From contig CM046453.1 of assembly GCA_025506515.1 (NCBI GenBank), positions 2,527,001 through 2,591,000 of the forward strand: a stretch of 64,000 bases of DNA, written 5' to 3'. Below the pieces are notes generated by a model. The model searched no databases, was not told the DNA's origin, and saw only the letters and a program-made list of their open reading frames with translations. Both the position numbers and the translations under genes were made by a program. Of the stretch, positions 33,831-46,013 are shown in pieces. The first letter of the stretch is position 1. Every line of letters starts with the position of its first letter. The DNA comes from Flaveria trinervia (taxonomy: Eukaryota; Streptophyta; Magnoliopsida; Asterales; Asteraceae).

Positions 33831-35639
33831 AAAAAAAAGTTAACATTTTTTACAATAAATATCGTGTCGATTATAAAACAATGTCTCATACTGTCATACA
33901 CATCAGGCATGCATCACCCATTGGGTTCTTCGGCATATACGTTTATGGTTTGATGGAGAAGAGTTAACTAACTATGAGATTGTTAGCAGTTATTACGTCA
34001 AATCTTAGCTTAAACTTACCTAAAAAAACTTACTAGAATGAATATATATATCCACTACATATTAAATAACTTTATAAAATTTAATATAATTTTAAATTTC
34101 TAGCAATTTCAATATGCTATTTATTATATTGTTTTTTGTTTACTCTAATGAAAAAGTTACTTTGGTGCCAAGTGACATGATTATAGGCATCTGCTAAAGG
34201 TTTCCCACCAAAAAGGCTTTCTCTCCCAAACTGATAAACTATATCAATTAATTTAGTTAAATACATGCTTTTGATAGGGATTAAACTTCGTCTAATCATT
34301 GATCGATCAAAGACTCGCATGCCTACTATACACTGAATATTGAAGGCAATACGATGCCAATGAATAATTTGTTCGTAATCATTGTAGGAGGAGAGTTCTT
34401 GTAAGTGAAGCATTATGTTTAGTTGGATTGATATTTTAGGTTATTTTCTTTTGACACAAGAATTTAATTGTGAGTTGATTAAAGTTAAGTGATTTATTTA
34501 CAGGCGTTCGATACATACACGATAAGTTATGAGTCTAGTTCGACATCTTGTTCTCAACTGAACTAATTTAAGTATTCGTATGTTATCACTCACAATCAGT
34601 TGTCTTGTATCATGAGCAATTTGATGTTTTTTATTGACCCGTGACAGTTCGATTACCGGTTTTGAAAGTACATAAATGTAAAAGTAAAGAAAAACCTATA
34701 ACAACAGGGTCACGAAGGGCTAATTTTATATTTTAACTTTTTTCTAATTATTTATTATTGAATCGGATGAACAGTGAAACAGCATAGAGAAGTCATGGCT
34801 ATATGTAATTTTCTTACTTTATGTTTCATCTTATAAATAGTATATGTGCGTAACAATATAGATGTATATGTATACGTGTAATTTGTATGGCGTTGACTAC
34901 TATCCTATGCGGCTAAAGACAGGGGTGGAAATATATAGTGTTAAAGGGTAGTTTTCGTTACCACTCAACTTATTATTAGTAATGTAAAAAAGTGTTACGA
35001 TTTTATGTAAAGAAATGTTATGGTTTTATATTATCACTGAGATAAAATTACATTACCCATATTTTTTATTGAACTCAACACTTTATAAAAAGTTTTAAAT
35101 ATCAATAAAAAAATCCTAATAATTAAAAAAATACTACATTATATAAAAACCTAAAAATCCATTATCCAATAACATTAAAACTCAAAATACCCATTACCCA
35201 ACCCAATACACTCATAAGCCCAAAAAAATATATAAAACGTAAAATATTAAAAAAAGAATACAAGATCGAGCAACAATAGCGCCCAACAACAACCTTCAAT
35301 CCTTTATCACCTCACGGCCATTTGAGCTAGCTGCCACACTGCCACCGCCCACTGGAGTACCGGACCACCCACCTGCACCACTCATTCATTCAAGATAACA
35401 ATTTTAGTTTTTTACTCTATTAGACTATATCAGAGATATGAATTAGGTATTTGATTTTGAAACTAGGGATATGAATTATGTTATTTTTAAGTGTAATTTG
35501 TAATCTTTTTGTGTTATAAGATTAGGGATTTAAAAAATGAAAAAAATAAGTTGTTATTGGCTATTTTTTTAAAAGAAAATTGCAAGAGGATGTTAGTTCT
35601 ATAATAATAATGATATGTAACCTATTGATGATGATGTTA

Positions 35640-36065
35640 GGTCAACTATTCATTCAAGTTCAATTCCTTTGATCCTAATGGATTTGATTTGAATGATTTT
35701 TCTTATTTGATAAGCCATCTATTGTTAGTTATCACCATAATCAAATGAATGACATAAAAAGACACTATCTTGTTAAAAGATTTTTCAACCTAAAATCATA
35801 AATTTTTATTCAAAGAGTATTCTAGTAGACAGAAATATTTTAATGTAAAATGATTTGATGTATATTCATGGTTAGAGCATAATACTAAAGTAGACAAAGC
35901 CTATTGCTTATGTTGTTATTTGTTAAAAGAAAATGTTGGCAATTAAGGTGCAAGAGATACATTTCAAGTTCAAGTGAAGGTTTTAATAATTGGAGTAAAC
36001 CGGATGTTTTAAAAGACTATATTGGGTCAATTAACAATCATCATAATAAGACAATACAAAATGTG
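35640..36065 (+). pseudogene. hAT-superfamily transposase fossil (TTF/MYM-type zinc-finger region)
   Basis: With one in-frame stop, 35828-35940 reads QKYFNVK-FDVYSWLEHNT followed by KVDKAYCLCCYLLKENVG. That is the characteristic N-terminal zinc-finger region (WLEYS...D.A.C..C..F) of plant hAT-like TTF/DUF4371 transposases. Upstream FDPNGFDLND and downstream VNNWS-like segments in other frames extend the match. No catalytic DDE or dimerisation domain remains. Confidence 0.6.
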
Positions 36066-36224
36066 TTAATCTTATGAAATAAAAACAAGACATTGACGTG
36101 AAGCTAAATACGATATGGTAAAAGTTTGTAGCCACAACCATCACTACATACCCTAATTATATCGTCACTTTAGCTCTTTATCCATGTAATATGTGTTTGG
36201 TTAATTACTGTAAACATGATTAAA

Positions 36225-36262
36225 CTAGAAAATACACCTGCGCGTTGCAGCAGCGCTATACG
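36225..36262 (-). mobile_element. Helitron-like 3' terminus
   Basis: On the minus strand a GC-rich palindromic stretch (GCGCTGCTGCAACGCGCAG) is followed about 9 bases later by CTAG and T, as in Helitron 3' ends. A possible Helitron-type start TCTATCTATAACTTATAA occurs separately at about 36814. I cannot pair the ends. Confidence 0.35.
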
Positions 36263-37868
36263 CTACTTGATAAAGTATAGACTACAATTGTCTCCACTCG
36301 TTTCCGAACTAAATTTATGTTGGAACGTAGAGCAACCGGAACTTATATCATCGAACGAAAACACATTAGATTTGACCTTCCCCGATGTCAAATAAGACTA
36401 CGTTGAAACATTGACAATCTCAAAGGATACATAAAAATTAGCACGAAACCGTTTTAAATTTGATCCATCTCATGTCCAAAACAATCTGTGATCCGTTTAA
36501 AAACTTTGTTAATGTAATTAAGTAAATAAATAAAACATATGAAGTTGTAGTTAATGGTTTTGAAGGTTGAAACATAGGAGTTTGTACGATTAAAAGAAAT
36601 ATATAAAATTATATTGAATTACTATTGAAGAAATTAAGATAAAGATAGAAAATAATATTATGTCTCTTACGTTATAATCTAATACTTATAAAAAACCTAA
36701 TTTAGTAGAAAACATATAATAGAAGGTAACAGAAAAAGAAAGAAAAAACGTAGGTGAGTCAAGGAAATTTAAAAACAAAAGCCCACCAAGACTTGAACCT
36801 TGGGAAAAAAATTATCTATCTATAACTTATAATAAAAGAATGTTTTTTTCACACACGTGTTATCATTCTAGCCTATTAAATGACACGTGTCATCATTCTA
36901 ACATATCAAAAAATTTATTTTTTCGTCTCTCTCTCATAATAAATACGAAAATTTTAAAAACAATTAATTTGACTTTCCTTTTTAATTAGAATATGTTAAA
37001 ACAAATATATTTATATTTGTATTTGTTGTCTCTCTTATATCAAATGATAAATATTGTAAATAAGTAAACTAAACTATTAAAAATCTAAAATATAATTGTA
37101 GTTATTATAATAATTTATTAATACATATTAAATATAGAGTAATAATTTCTAATTTATTATGTGTTATAACTTTTAAATATTCATTAAATTTTTATTTCAC
37201 CAATAGATAATAACAACTAAAAAAATAAAATATTCATAAAACTAATGAGTTTAATATGTTTTATTTATTTCACTCATGTAATACATGGGCTCTAACATAG
37301 TATATTAATAAATCAACTGAGTTTTTAAATCAACCACAAAACTTTATTTATTTTACAATAAAGGAACGTAAATATAGCCTTTTCGGATCTGGCCATTTCA
37401 TTATACTAAATACGGATGAAGGGCACAAACCACCAGAGCAAACCCAAACATTTGTTCTACAATTGTGCAATAATGCTTATATATGAAGCTGATTTATTAA
37501 AAAATATTAAAATTCACACCGACTTTTACTTTTAAAAGTTAGTATAATAATAGCTGACATATTATTATCAAGAAATTTTTTTTACATGCATGCCAAGTTA
37601 AACATCACGTAGAACTCGTGCTATGCATGCTCTATTGCACTTAATAAGGTTGAGTGTAAATAACAACTAAATCAAAAGGGATAAATAACTCTAAACACAT
37701 TCTCCATAATATTTCAAATTTCAAAACATGATTAAACATTGAACTTCTATAATCCAAGACTACTTCTAATCCTCTCTCACAATAATATACTAAGATTCAT
37801 AAACCCAACACTAACTAACGCGTTCTCAAAGTTAGAGTCAGTAATTATTCGATCACAAAACAATTAAT

Positions 37869-38027
37869 TCATGCTGCAGGAGTGTAATCATAATCCCCAC
37901 CATCATCATGTCCCTCGAAGCTAGTCAAAATTGGTACATAGTCGTAACCATGATCAACACCATCATTGTCTCCATTTGCATGGCCCCTGCACCACCATGG
38001 TTCAATTGTCTTGCTAACCTGAGCCAT
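37869..38027 (-). CDS. acidic DYDYAPAA-tail peptide, array unit 7 (tail DYDYTPAA)
   Basis: 52 residues: MAQVSKTIEPWWCRGHANGD, hinge NDGVDHG, central YDYVPILTS, then FEGHDDGGDYDYTPAA. This is the only copy whose tail departs from the family (Ala to Thr), and the acidic run before it is shortened. A 492-bp solo LTR lies between this coding region and its TATA box, so normal expression is doubtful although the frame is open. Confidence 0.72.
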   Translation of the reverse strand: MAQVSKTIEPWWCRGHANGDNDGVDHGYDYVPILTSFEGHDDGGDYDYTPAA

Positions 38028-38060
38028 TTGAGCTAATGATGAGATTTAGGGATTCGGTTT

Positions 38061-38552
38061 TGATGTGGGTCTAAATGTGGATGAGCAAACTTTAGCGTTT
38101 TTGGAGGCCTAAGATCTCTTATCAAAAGAGGCTTCACTGAAATGGGTATAACTTGAGCTAGAAGTCTCCGTTTCAGGCCCGGGACCAGTCAAAACGACCG
38201 TAGGCGGTTTGGGTCATCGTTTCGGTCCAAAAAGGCTTATTTTATAAGTTATTTACGTTTTTGTCTTATTTTTACATTTTGTTAAACTTTACATTTGGCC
38301 CAGTTTTTGACCCGTTTATGTTTTGTGGCCCATTCGAATTTGGTTTTGTTTCTTTATATGTTTGTAAGAGACGGAAAAAGAATTATTGAAGTTTATGAAA
38401 AATCTGTTTTTTCTCTCTATCACAGTGTGTGTTAGTGTAAACCCTGATTATCGGTATTCTTTGTGAATCAACGATAGTTAGAAGAATTGTTCCTGGTATT
38501 CTTGTTGAATCAAGAGGCTCAATTATCTATCTTTTTGTTTCCGACTGCATCA
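38061..38552 (+). mobile_element. solo LTR in the leader of unit 7
   Basis: The 492-bp insertion begins TGATGTGGGTC and ends GACTGCATCA, with inverted termini TGATG/CATCA. It is flanked by GGTTT direct repeats (38056-38060 and 38553-38557). It splits the GGTTTTGAGTATGA leader motif found intact upstream of the other units. TG...CA ends and a 5-bp target duplication indicate an LTR left by recombination. Internal coding sequence is absent. Confidence 0.8.
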
Positions 38553-38584
38553 GGTTTTGAGTATGATAATAAGAAACGACCTAG

Positions 38585-38860
38585 ATGTCATATTTATACT
38601 TATGAAAAGTATCGGATTCCTTGAGAACACACTCACGTATATACGCGTGAGTATAAGTGTGGAGTTATAAGTAAAGGGTGTGTCTTATATGATAGCACAC
38701 GAGCATTCACATGTCTGCACTGTACAATCATTGTAGCTGTAAGTACTACTACTAAAGCGTGTGTGGGTCACTTAAGATACTACGGAGTAAAGCATCATAT
38801 GGAAAGGTCATATTCCTTTTTATTTTCTCAAATGTATTGGATTGTCTCTTCCACATTAAA
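38585..38860 (-). promoter_or_regulatory. promoter block of unit 7, separated by the solo LTR
   Basis: TATA box at 38591-38597, with upstream ATAACTCCACACTTATACTC, GTGTGCTATCATATAAGACA, CTTAAGTGACCCACAC and ATGACCTTTCC. The block is intact but now about 560 bases from the start codon. Confidence 0.6.
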
Positions 38861-39721
38861 AAAATGTGAACAATAATACGATCAAACTAAAGTTGAGCTG
38901 ATATGACATAGGAGATGATGTTAGAATCTTATAAAAGTATTATGAAATTATTTTAAGTTCTTCTGTCAGCCTCATGGATATTATGATGGCAATATGCCGT
39001 GTATGAACACGTGCACGAGTTTTGATAATGATAATATTAATAAAACTCACACCCATCAGATTCGTAAGTATACATGCTTATAGTTTTTTGTTGTCTAAAA
39101 GGGTGTTATTATAAATTTATTTGTCGATCAAAAAGTGTAAAACTAAAATTATTTATTAAAAGAAGTTTTTACTGTCTTAAAAAATCATGTTTACCAAAAT
39201 TGTGTAGATTTAAATTTATTTACAAGAATATTGTTGCAATTGATTTTGCTTTCCGATTTTACATCGCAAAATTAGCAACCAAAGTTGGGGCGAAAGTTCT
39301 TGTAACCGACTTTGTGACCGAATCGTTAGCGAGTATAAATGTCATTCGCAGATGTGGTCACTTTGTTTACAACTATTTTGCAACCACTTATGGTGATCGC
39401 AACTCTAGTGGCTAATTGCTTTGTCGATCGAAATGTTACTACAACTAATTTTGCTACTAGTTTTTGCGTCACAAAATTAGTGCTAGTGAAAATAATAATG
39501 CTAAAATAAATTTTAGTTATCTTTGAATTCAATTTAAACGAAAACATCACTTAAAACTTTATATGACAAGTTGTAGAGTTCACCTTTTCGTGTTCTTTCC
39601 CAAGCTGAAAAACAAAACTAATAATAACAAAAATCGAAAGTTAAAAAACAGAGTTAAGTAAAAAATCTTATATTTTATTAGGGCTGGCAATTAAAGTCTT
39701 TTAATTTAAAGATACGAACAT
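38861..39721. other. spacer between unit 7 promoter and the TRIM-like element
   Basis: Left part retains unit homology (GCACGAGTTTTGATAATGAT and CATCAGATTCGTAAGTATACATGC, shared with 44430-44550). 39086-39488 looks CACTA-derived: it has repeated GCGACC/TAGCGA words and ends AGTGCTAGTG. No gene seen. Confidence 0.45.
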
Positions 39722-39726
39722 GCTAA

Positions 39727-40772
39727 TATTAGACAATATTATTAGGGTTATTAGTATGAGCCTACGGGTCCATTTAGGTTTTAGTGTTTGTATTATATTC
39801 TCTATATATTGTAAACAAAACTATCAATAATATTCAATGAGTTTTTTGCCATCTTACATGGTACAGAGCCTTAGGGTTCTAGTTACCTTCTTCTTCGCTG
39901 CATCAGCACAAAAACATACAAACCCTATCCGTCGCCACCAAGTTCAAACCCTAGACAGGGTGGTGCGCCGCCACACCTGTCACCATCCTGTACCACATTC
40001 GTCTTCTGTCTCGTTTCTTATATATTTCTAGTTTATGTTTAATAAAACCTTGTTATCAGTTGATGATTCATACCTATTGGTTCATTCACATCCATCTCTT
40101 GGTTTGCTTTTGGATTATGGCTCCCAGTTTGCAGCGATCACTATGTTTTCTTTGTTTTTTATTTTTGTTTTCATTTATCGATGTTATAACCACATCAAGA
40201 ACCACAGTCCATGGTCCGTGGTCACCAATCTCAAACGTCAGTTTCATTAAATATTTGTATTATTTTTAGATCTATGGGCCACCTGACCACAGTCACCGGT
40301 TTTGCTTTTTTATTTATTTATATCTACTTTTGTTATCTCTTGATCTACAGATCCAAGAGAGTGTCGCATTCTAGCCTTGAGACATGGCCAACGACTATGG
40401 TCGCTAAGTCTCAACTTATTATTTCAAGAATCAAGAAGCATGAAGTATAAAGCAAACTATGGATAACACAATCAACCAAGATATGGATGACAACATCCAA
40501 CACAATATTGTTTTTTAGCAATAATTTGGATAGTCAAGTCGATCAAAGCATGTTTATCTCGTTATTATTGTTTTATGTTTTTTTGTTGTTTTCCAGTCAT
40601 AACGTTAGGTTACTTTGCTACGACTACCGGGAAGGGAGGGGGGGGGGTATTAGACAATATTATTAGGGTTATTAGTATACGTCCATGAGCCCAGTTAGGT
40701 TTTAAAGTTTGCATTATATTCTCTGTAAACAAAGCTATCAATAATATTCAATGAGTCTTTTACCATCTTACA
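39727..40772 (+). mobile_element. TRIM-like non-autonomous LTR retrotransposon
   Basis: Two LTRs (39727-39858 and 40648-40772) share TATTAGACAATATTATTAGG and end CCATCTTACA. The primer site TGGTACAGAGCC (tRNA-Met type) directly follows the left LTR (39859). A purine tract (GGGAAGGGAGGGGGGGGG) directly precedes the right LTR. Flanks GCTAA and GTTAA are a near-perfect 5-bp target duplication. The 790-bp interior has no gag or pol domain I recognise; its open frames are short. At about 1.05 kb it fits the TRIM class, which needs enzymes from other elements. Confidence 0.85.
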
Positions 40773-40777
40773 GTTAA

Positions 40778-41236
40778 CACGACATGAGTCGTGATCATCC
40801 TGCTTGTTGACATACTTATATAATTAATTCAACCATTTCATTCATTTTCTTCTTATAACTCTAGAAATAGTGTTTCATAAAACAGTGTTTCCGGTATTAG
40901 TATCGTCGAAACCAGTTTCGGTATTCGCTTTTATGGTTTTCAACAAGTCGAGAAGATAACGATCAAACTCACACCACATAGAGCGAGAGAAAAATGATCA
41001 AACTCCTAAGAGGTAGTTAGGGAAAATAATGTTCATACTATAACATTTTCTAAGAAACGGAATGTGCAACTGTTATTTTTTAAAACATACCTACATTAAA
41101 CATTGAACTTCTAGAATCCTTGACTAATTCTAATCCTCTCTCACAATAACAAACTAGGATCCATGAACCCGAAACTAGCTAACACATTCTCAAAGTTAGA
41201 GTTAGTGTTATTCAATCACTAAACAAAACAATTAAT
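40778..41236. other. 3' flank of unit 8
   Basis: Non-coding. 41090-41230 carries the downstream homology shared by units 5-11 (ACATTGAACTTCTAGAATCC, CTAATCCTCTCTCACAATAA). This conserved stretch may include the 3' untranslated region. Confidence 0.5.
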
Positions 41237-41407
41237 TCATGCTGCTGGAGCATAATCATAATCTCCATCATCGTTGTCACCGTCTCCCTCGGTGCTAGCC
41301 AATATGATTGGTGCAAATTCGTAAACATGCTCGTCATGATCATCGTCTCCGTTTGCATGGCCGCTACACCCCCATGATCCAGTAATTATCTTGCTAACCT
41401 GAGCCAT
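41237..41407 (-). CDS. acidic DYDYAPAA-tail peptide, array unit 8
   Basis: 56 residues: MAQVSKIITGSWGCSGHANG, hinge DDDHDEHV, then YEFAPIILAS, and TEGDGDNDDGDYDYAPAA. The second Trp of the WW pair is Gly, and the central module has lost its second tyrosine (YEFAP), the most diverged central module of the short class. The tail is unchanged. Its promoter region contains an internal partial duplication (41540 and 41625). Confidence 0.76.
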   Translation of the reverse strand: MAQVSKIITGSWGCSGHANGDDDHDEHVYEFAPIILASTEGDGDNDDGDYDYAPAA

Positions 41408-41474
41408 TTGTTGGAGATGGGCTTATAATGAAATTGAAAGTTGTAGTTTGAGTATGTAAAATTAGAACCCTGGA

Positions 41475-42075
41475 AGCTATATTTATAGTTGAAAAAAGTA
41501 CCTGATTCCTTTATGACACACTTATAAATCTATGAGCATAAGTATGGAGTTATAAGTAAAGGATGTGTCTTGTATGGTAGCACACAAGTGTACACGTGTA
41601 TGGAGTGTAAAGTATTAGTACAAAGTGTGGAGTTATAAGTAAATGGTGTGTGTAGCATGGTCCCATATCCATGTGGAAAACAATTATGGAGACATGTAAG
41701 CAGATCAAGCATAATTATATAGCTTCATGATGTACTAATTGGTGAAAGATGATAAGCATGTCTATATAGTGCATGAGTGGGTCACAATGAGAAAGTGTAG
41801 ATTTCCTGCCAGTGGCCGCATAAATAAAGTGAAAGAACATAGCTTTTTTAGAAAGGAATACTAATTATTTTATTACAACTGAAAAATAACATATAGGATA
41901 CAAGAAAATTTTGTATATGGATATCATAATGTTTCGTTACTCAAATGTCTATCAACTCGATTTGCATAATCAAGCTTCAGATAAACCCTTATTGAAATTA
42001 TTGTTTAAATGATATAACATACTAACGTTTGTTCTTCGATGTTATTATTGCTTTAGACTTGTGTTGGACTTTATG
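41475..42075 (-). promoter_or_regulatory. extended promoter region of unit 8
   Basis: TATA box at 41480-41486. The first 140 bases follow the family order (TAACTCCATACTTATGCTC, CACACGTGTACACTTG-type G-box, GTGTGCTACCATACAAG). From 41640 a second stretch with GTGGAAAACAATTATGGAG, GTGGGTCACAATGAGAAA and TGTTCTTCGATGTTATT matches the orphan copy at 59.82-60.30 kb rather than the other units. This promoter subtype is therefore shared by two places only. Confidence 0.6.
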
Positions 42076-43797
42076 TTATAAGGTGTTATTAAACCATATT
42101 ATAAAGTTTTATTTATTGTATTCTTATTTATTTAGATGTGTGTTTCAAATACCAAAAAGAACGATCAAATTTAAATCAAATATAAAGTTTTATTCATTGT
42201 ATTCTTATTTGTTCAAATACCTTCTGTTATGAACGATCAAATTTAAATCAAATACAAGGAAGTACTCCATCGGATGCTTTTCATCGAATTCCAATTTCAA
42301 CTATGTGAAACTCGACTCAAATCACGCTTTAGTTGATATTGAACTCGACTAGTTTACAAACCGATCGAATTGCTTACACACTTAATTAAAATTATTGACT
42401 CTTCGCTTTAGAAATACCCATCTCATATATATTAATTATATTTAAATGTTTAGTTACTTTTTAGAAATTTATAAATAACTTAGTTTTAGATGTTTGAAAT
42501 TGGTTTTCTAGAAGAGAGAAACAAAACCATATAACATTGATATAATGCGTAGATCACTGGTGCATCATTGCATAATTGTCATCATATACACACATTATGA
42601 CTACCAGTTCAACTATATATCATGGAGGTAAAAAAAGCATGTGGACATATGTCACCAGAACAGTTTGAGTTTACAGCCAGGACATTACACAGTGATGACA
42701 GTATTCCTCGGTATAAGTCAGCCTATGGCGACAATACGTATCGTAATAGGGCTAGCAAAAAATTTGACCACTCAAAACTTATGTTGATGATCTATTGTTG
42801 TTTTATAGGTTGGAAGGGTGGTGGGAAATTCTAGCTCGTAGCGATGAATAAATATAGTAGCGATGAATAAATATAGTCTATGGCAACAATAGGTCATCAC
42901 CAAGGGTTAAATTTTATTTTTTTCCTTTTTGTAACATGTTATAAATAGCATATGTGTGTAACAATGTATATCTATATGTATCTGTGTAACTATGTATGGA
43001 GACGGCTTCTATCATGAATCACTATATGTTAATATATGTTAGTTAATTTTTTTCTTTTATATTAATACCAAATCAACAAAAAACTGAAAAAATGATATAT
43101 AGTCCGTAACAATGACATGGACTAACTTTTTTTTTTTACTTTTTGTTATATCTTATAAGTAGTACATGTGTGTAACAATGCATATGTATATGTATTTGTG
43201 TAATTATGTAAAACAATGACTTCCATACTGATGACAATATATAACTATAGGTACGGGTTTGTAGCCACAATATCCATAGAGATGCATGTCGTCACGATAT
43301 ATCGACAGAACTATAACGACGACATGTCATCGTTACAGACCCCAAACATGTCAATCATTATAGCTCTTTATTCGTGTAGTCTGTGTGAGGTTAATTAGTG
43401 CTAATTTGATTTAATAATAGCCTAACATCAAGAAAAAAGAATTTGCATGCATGCTAGATTATTAGATATCACATAGAACTTTTTTTCCCCGGTAAATTTA
43501 CTCAACTTTTACTATTAAACTATCTAGATTATTTTACACCATGTCTTTATTTGAACCCAAGACCTTCGTTATAAGATTGATTTAAATAACAACTAAATCA
43601 AAAAGAATGATTAACTCCAAACATCATCTCATCATTATTTCAAATTTCAATACGTACCACAATCAAACTTGAATTTCTATATTAATCCTCGACTAACTTA
43701 ATCCTCTCTCATAATTATAAATTAACAATGATCCATGAGTGACACTACACGTTCACAAACCTAGAGTTACTGTTATTCAATCACAATAAAAAATAAT
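42076..43797. other. spacer between units 8 and 9
   Basis: No gene seen. It contains local direct repeats, for example ATAGCATATGTGTGTAACAA (42955) and AGTACATGTGTGTAACAATG (43158) with similar text at 34840. Another block, GGTTTGTAGCCACAA at 43255, resembles 36120. These show spacer duplication with the units. Confidence 0.45.
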
Positions 43798-43965
43798 TCA
43801 CGCTGCTGGAGCATAATCATAATCCCCATCATCGTCATCGCCATCCCCCTCAAAGCTTGCCAAGATTGGTGCATTGTCGTAACCATTATCATCACCGCCA
43901 TCTTCTCCATTCACAGGGCCCCTGCACCACCACGATCCAATAATTGTCTTGCTAACCTGAGCCAT
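43798..43965 (-). CDS. acidic DYDYAPAA-tail peptide, array unit 9
   Basis: 55 residues: MAQVSKTIIGSWWCRGPVNG, hinge EDGGDDNG, central YDNAPILAS, then FEGDGDDDDGDYDYAPAA. The frame stays open upstream to an ATG at 44040 that would add MASRFLIFIL and 15 more residues. That ATG overlaps the TATA box and should lie outside the transcript, so MAQV is chosen. The second central tyrosine is Asn, so only the tail keeps two tyrosines. Confidence 0.77.
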   Translation of the reverse strand: MAQVSKTIIGSWWCRGPVNGEDGGDDNGYDNAPILASFEGDGDDDDGDYDYAPAA

Positions 43966-44034
43966 TTGTTGGAGATATATGGTCTTATGATGAGATTTAG
44001 AGTGTTGGTTGAGTATGAAAATAAGAAACCTAGA

Positions 44035-44310
44035 AGCCATATTTATACTTAAGAAAAGTATTGGGTTCCTTGAGAATATACTGGCCTATATATCCATGAG
44101 CATAAGTGTGAAGTTAGAAGTAAAGTGTGCGTCATACATGGTAGCACACGAGCATACACATGTCTGTACTGTACAATTAGTGTAGCTGTAAGTACTAGCA
44201 CTAAAGCATGTGGGGGTCACATAAGCAAATGTAAAGTAAAGCAGCAAAAGGAAAGGTCATATTCTTTTTATTTTGTTCCAAATGTATTGGACTTGTCTCT
44301 TCCACACAAA
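44035..44310 (-). promoter_or_regulatory. conserved promoter block of unit 9
   Basis: TATA box at 44040-44046. Upstream CTTCACACTTATGCTCATGG, ACATGTGTATGCTCGTG, GTGTGCTACCATGTATGAC, CTTATGTGACCCCCACATG and ATGACCTTTCC are in the same order as elsewhere. Confidence 0.65.
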
Positions 44311-46013
44311 AATATGTGATTGTATGGTCAAACTAAACTTGGAACTAACAGAGTATGTGTTAGAATCTTGTTTCTCGATAACAGAATTATTTCAAGATCC
44401 TGTTAGCCTCATGTATTGTAGGATTGCAACACAACTCGTGTATCAGATGAGTTTCGATGATAATAGTATCATACATGACTATAAAAACAAGTCTTATACA
44501 TGTCACACACCCATCACCTATCGGGTTACTAAGTGTACATGCTTATAATCTTGTGTGGTTAAAAATTAAATGAGATGGTCATTAGTTATTACATGAATTG
44601 AAACCTATCTTAAACTTACCACAAAAAACTTACTTTGAAATATAAAATATCCAATTACATTCCAAATAATTCTATAGTGTTAATAATTTTAGTTAAATAA
44701 CAAAAAACTGAACATAATATTATTATATGTCTTGAACATTATATGATATATTAATGAAATAGTTTCACGGGAACTTGATACATGAGTTTGAGTAATCGTA
44801 TGTGTAACACCTAACAACTAACACCATCACTATATAAAAATTTGAACTAAAACCAAAAAATAATCCTTGAACTAAAACTATTTTATATAATCTAAACTAA
44901 TCCACATTTATTGTTCATACTATTCTACAATTAAAAACAAAACTTAAATTACATTTGTTAGAATCTTAGCACGATCGCATAGGATTTCTTTGTAGTTTTG
45001 ACACGCCCATGTTGATCACTTGCTAGAATTTTTTTAATTTTAACAAAGTTATTTTAGTGTTAGTTTCTCATTACAACCTCCTTTTCCCTAATACAAAACA
45101 ACAAACATAGTTGTACAATGAAGACTTTTGGTATTAAAACAAAATAGTAAATTAGGTATTCTTCGGGACAGGTACCCTACTTCCATTAATGTTATTCTTA
45201 GTGCGTGTTATGATATGTTCACATTTTGATGTATTATTTGTTGGATTACTGTTAACATCATGTGATGCATTGATCATTGGTGTTGTTGCCCAAAATTCTT
45301 ATAAATATACAATTGAATTCAACAAAGAACTTGAATTTGAGATGAATGTTTATAGACTTTGACATCTAGGGTATATATAACACCGGTTTGGAACGATGCA
45401 ACCTTTCCTTAATGTCACCTCTCCGTAAATCAGTTTTCATCTTTTGTTTCTATCACTTGGAACTTTGCCTTTACATATTTACATAAGTGATCACTCAAAA
45501 CACAAACAATGACTATTTACGTAACCTATATGGATCAAGCAAATTATAACTCTACAGGAGCATCAGTGGATAATGGTTTTTACATAAGTTATAGTTCAAA
45601 GTCATCCAAAGAACACGCATTTGAACACCGGTTCACATGATATGGAGGTATAGATCGAAAACATATTGACATGTGCGGGGGTGTTTAATGTTAGTTTGAT
45701 TCATTAATGCCCTTCATATCATCATTATCAAGAATATACATAGAATTGCATACATGCTAAATTAGACATCATATAGAATCATGCTATCCAACTCTATTGC
45801 TCTTAGTAAGATTGAAAGTAAATTACTAATCAATAGGGATAATTAACTCAAAACACCATCTTATTAATACTTCAAAACATAACCCGATTAAAATTTAAAC
45901 TTCTGTAATCCTCGTCTAATTATAATCCTTTCTCACAATAAGAAACTACCCTGGCACTAGCCAACGTGTTGACAAAGTTAGAGTCAGTGTTACTCAATCA
46001 CTAAAAAATTATT
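44311..46013. other. spacer between units 9 and 10
   Basis: No gene seen. Left end retains unit homology (CCCATCACCTATCGGGTTACTAAG region). 45700-46000 is the conserved downstream flank of unit 10 (TTGCATACATGCTAAATTAG). The rest is AT-rich. Confidence 0.45.

Larger units (their letters stand above)
33831..37868. other. long spacer between units 6 and 7 with transposon debris
   Basis: Holds a hAT-type transposase fossil and a Helitron-like end (listed) and AT-rich DNA. The minus open frame 34117-34413 (98 codons, MLHLQELSSYNDYEQ...) has no recognised domain. I cannot call it a gene. Confidence 0.45.

Noticed and set aside
34117..34413. 98-codon minus frame starting MLHLQELSS
   Set aside because: No recognisable domain, no homologous copy in the array, surrounded by AT-rich spacer; could be a gene fragment but I cannot support it.
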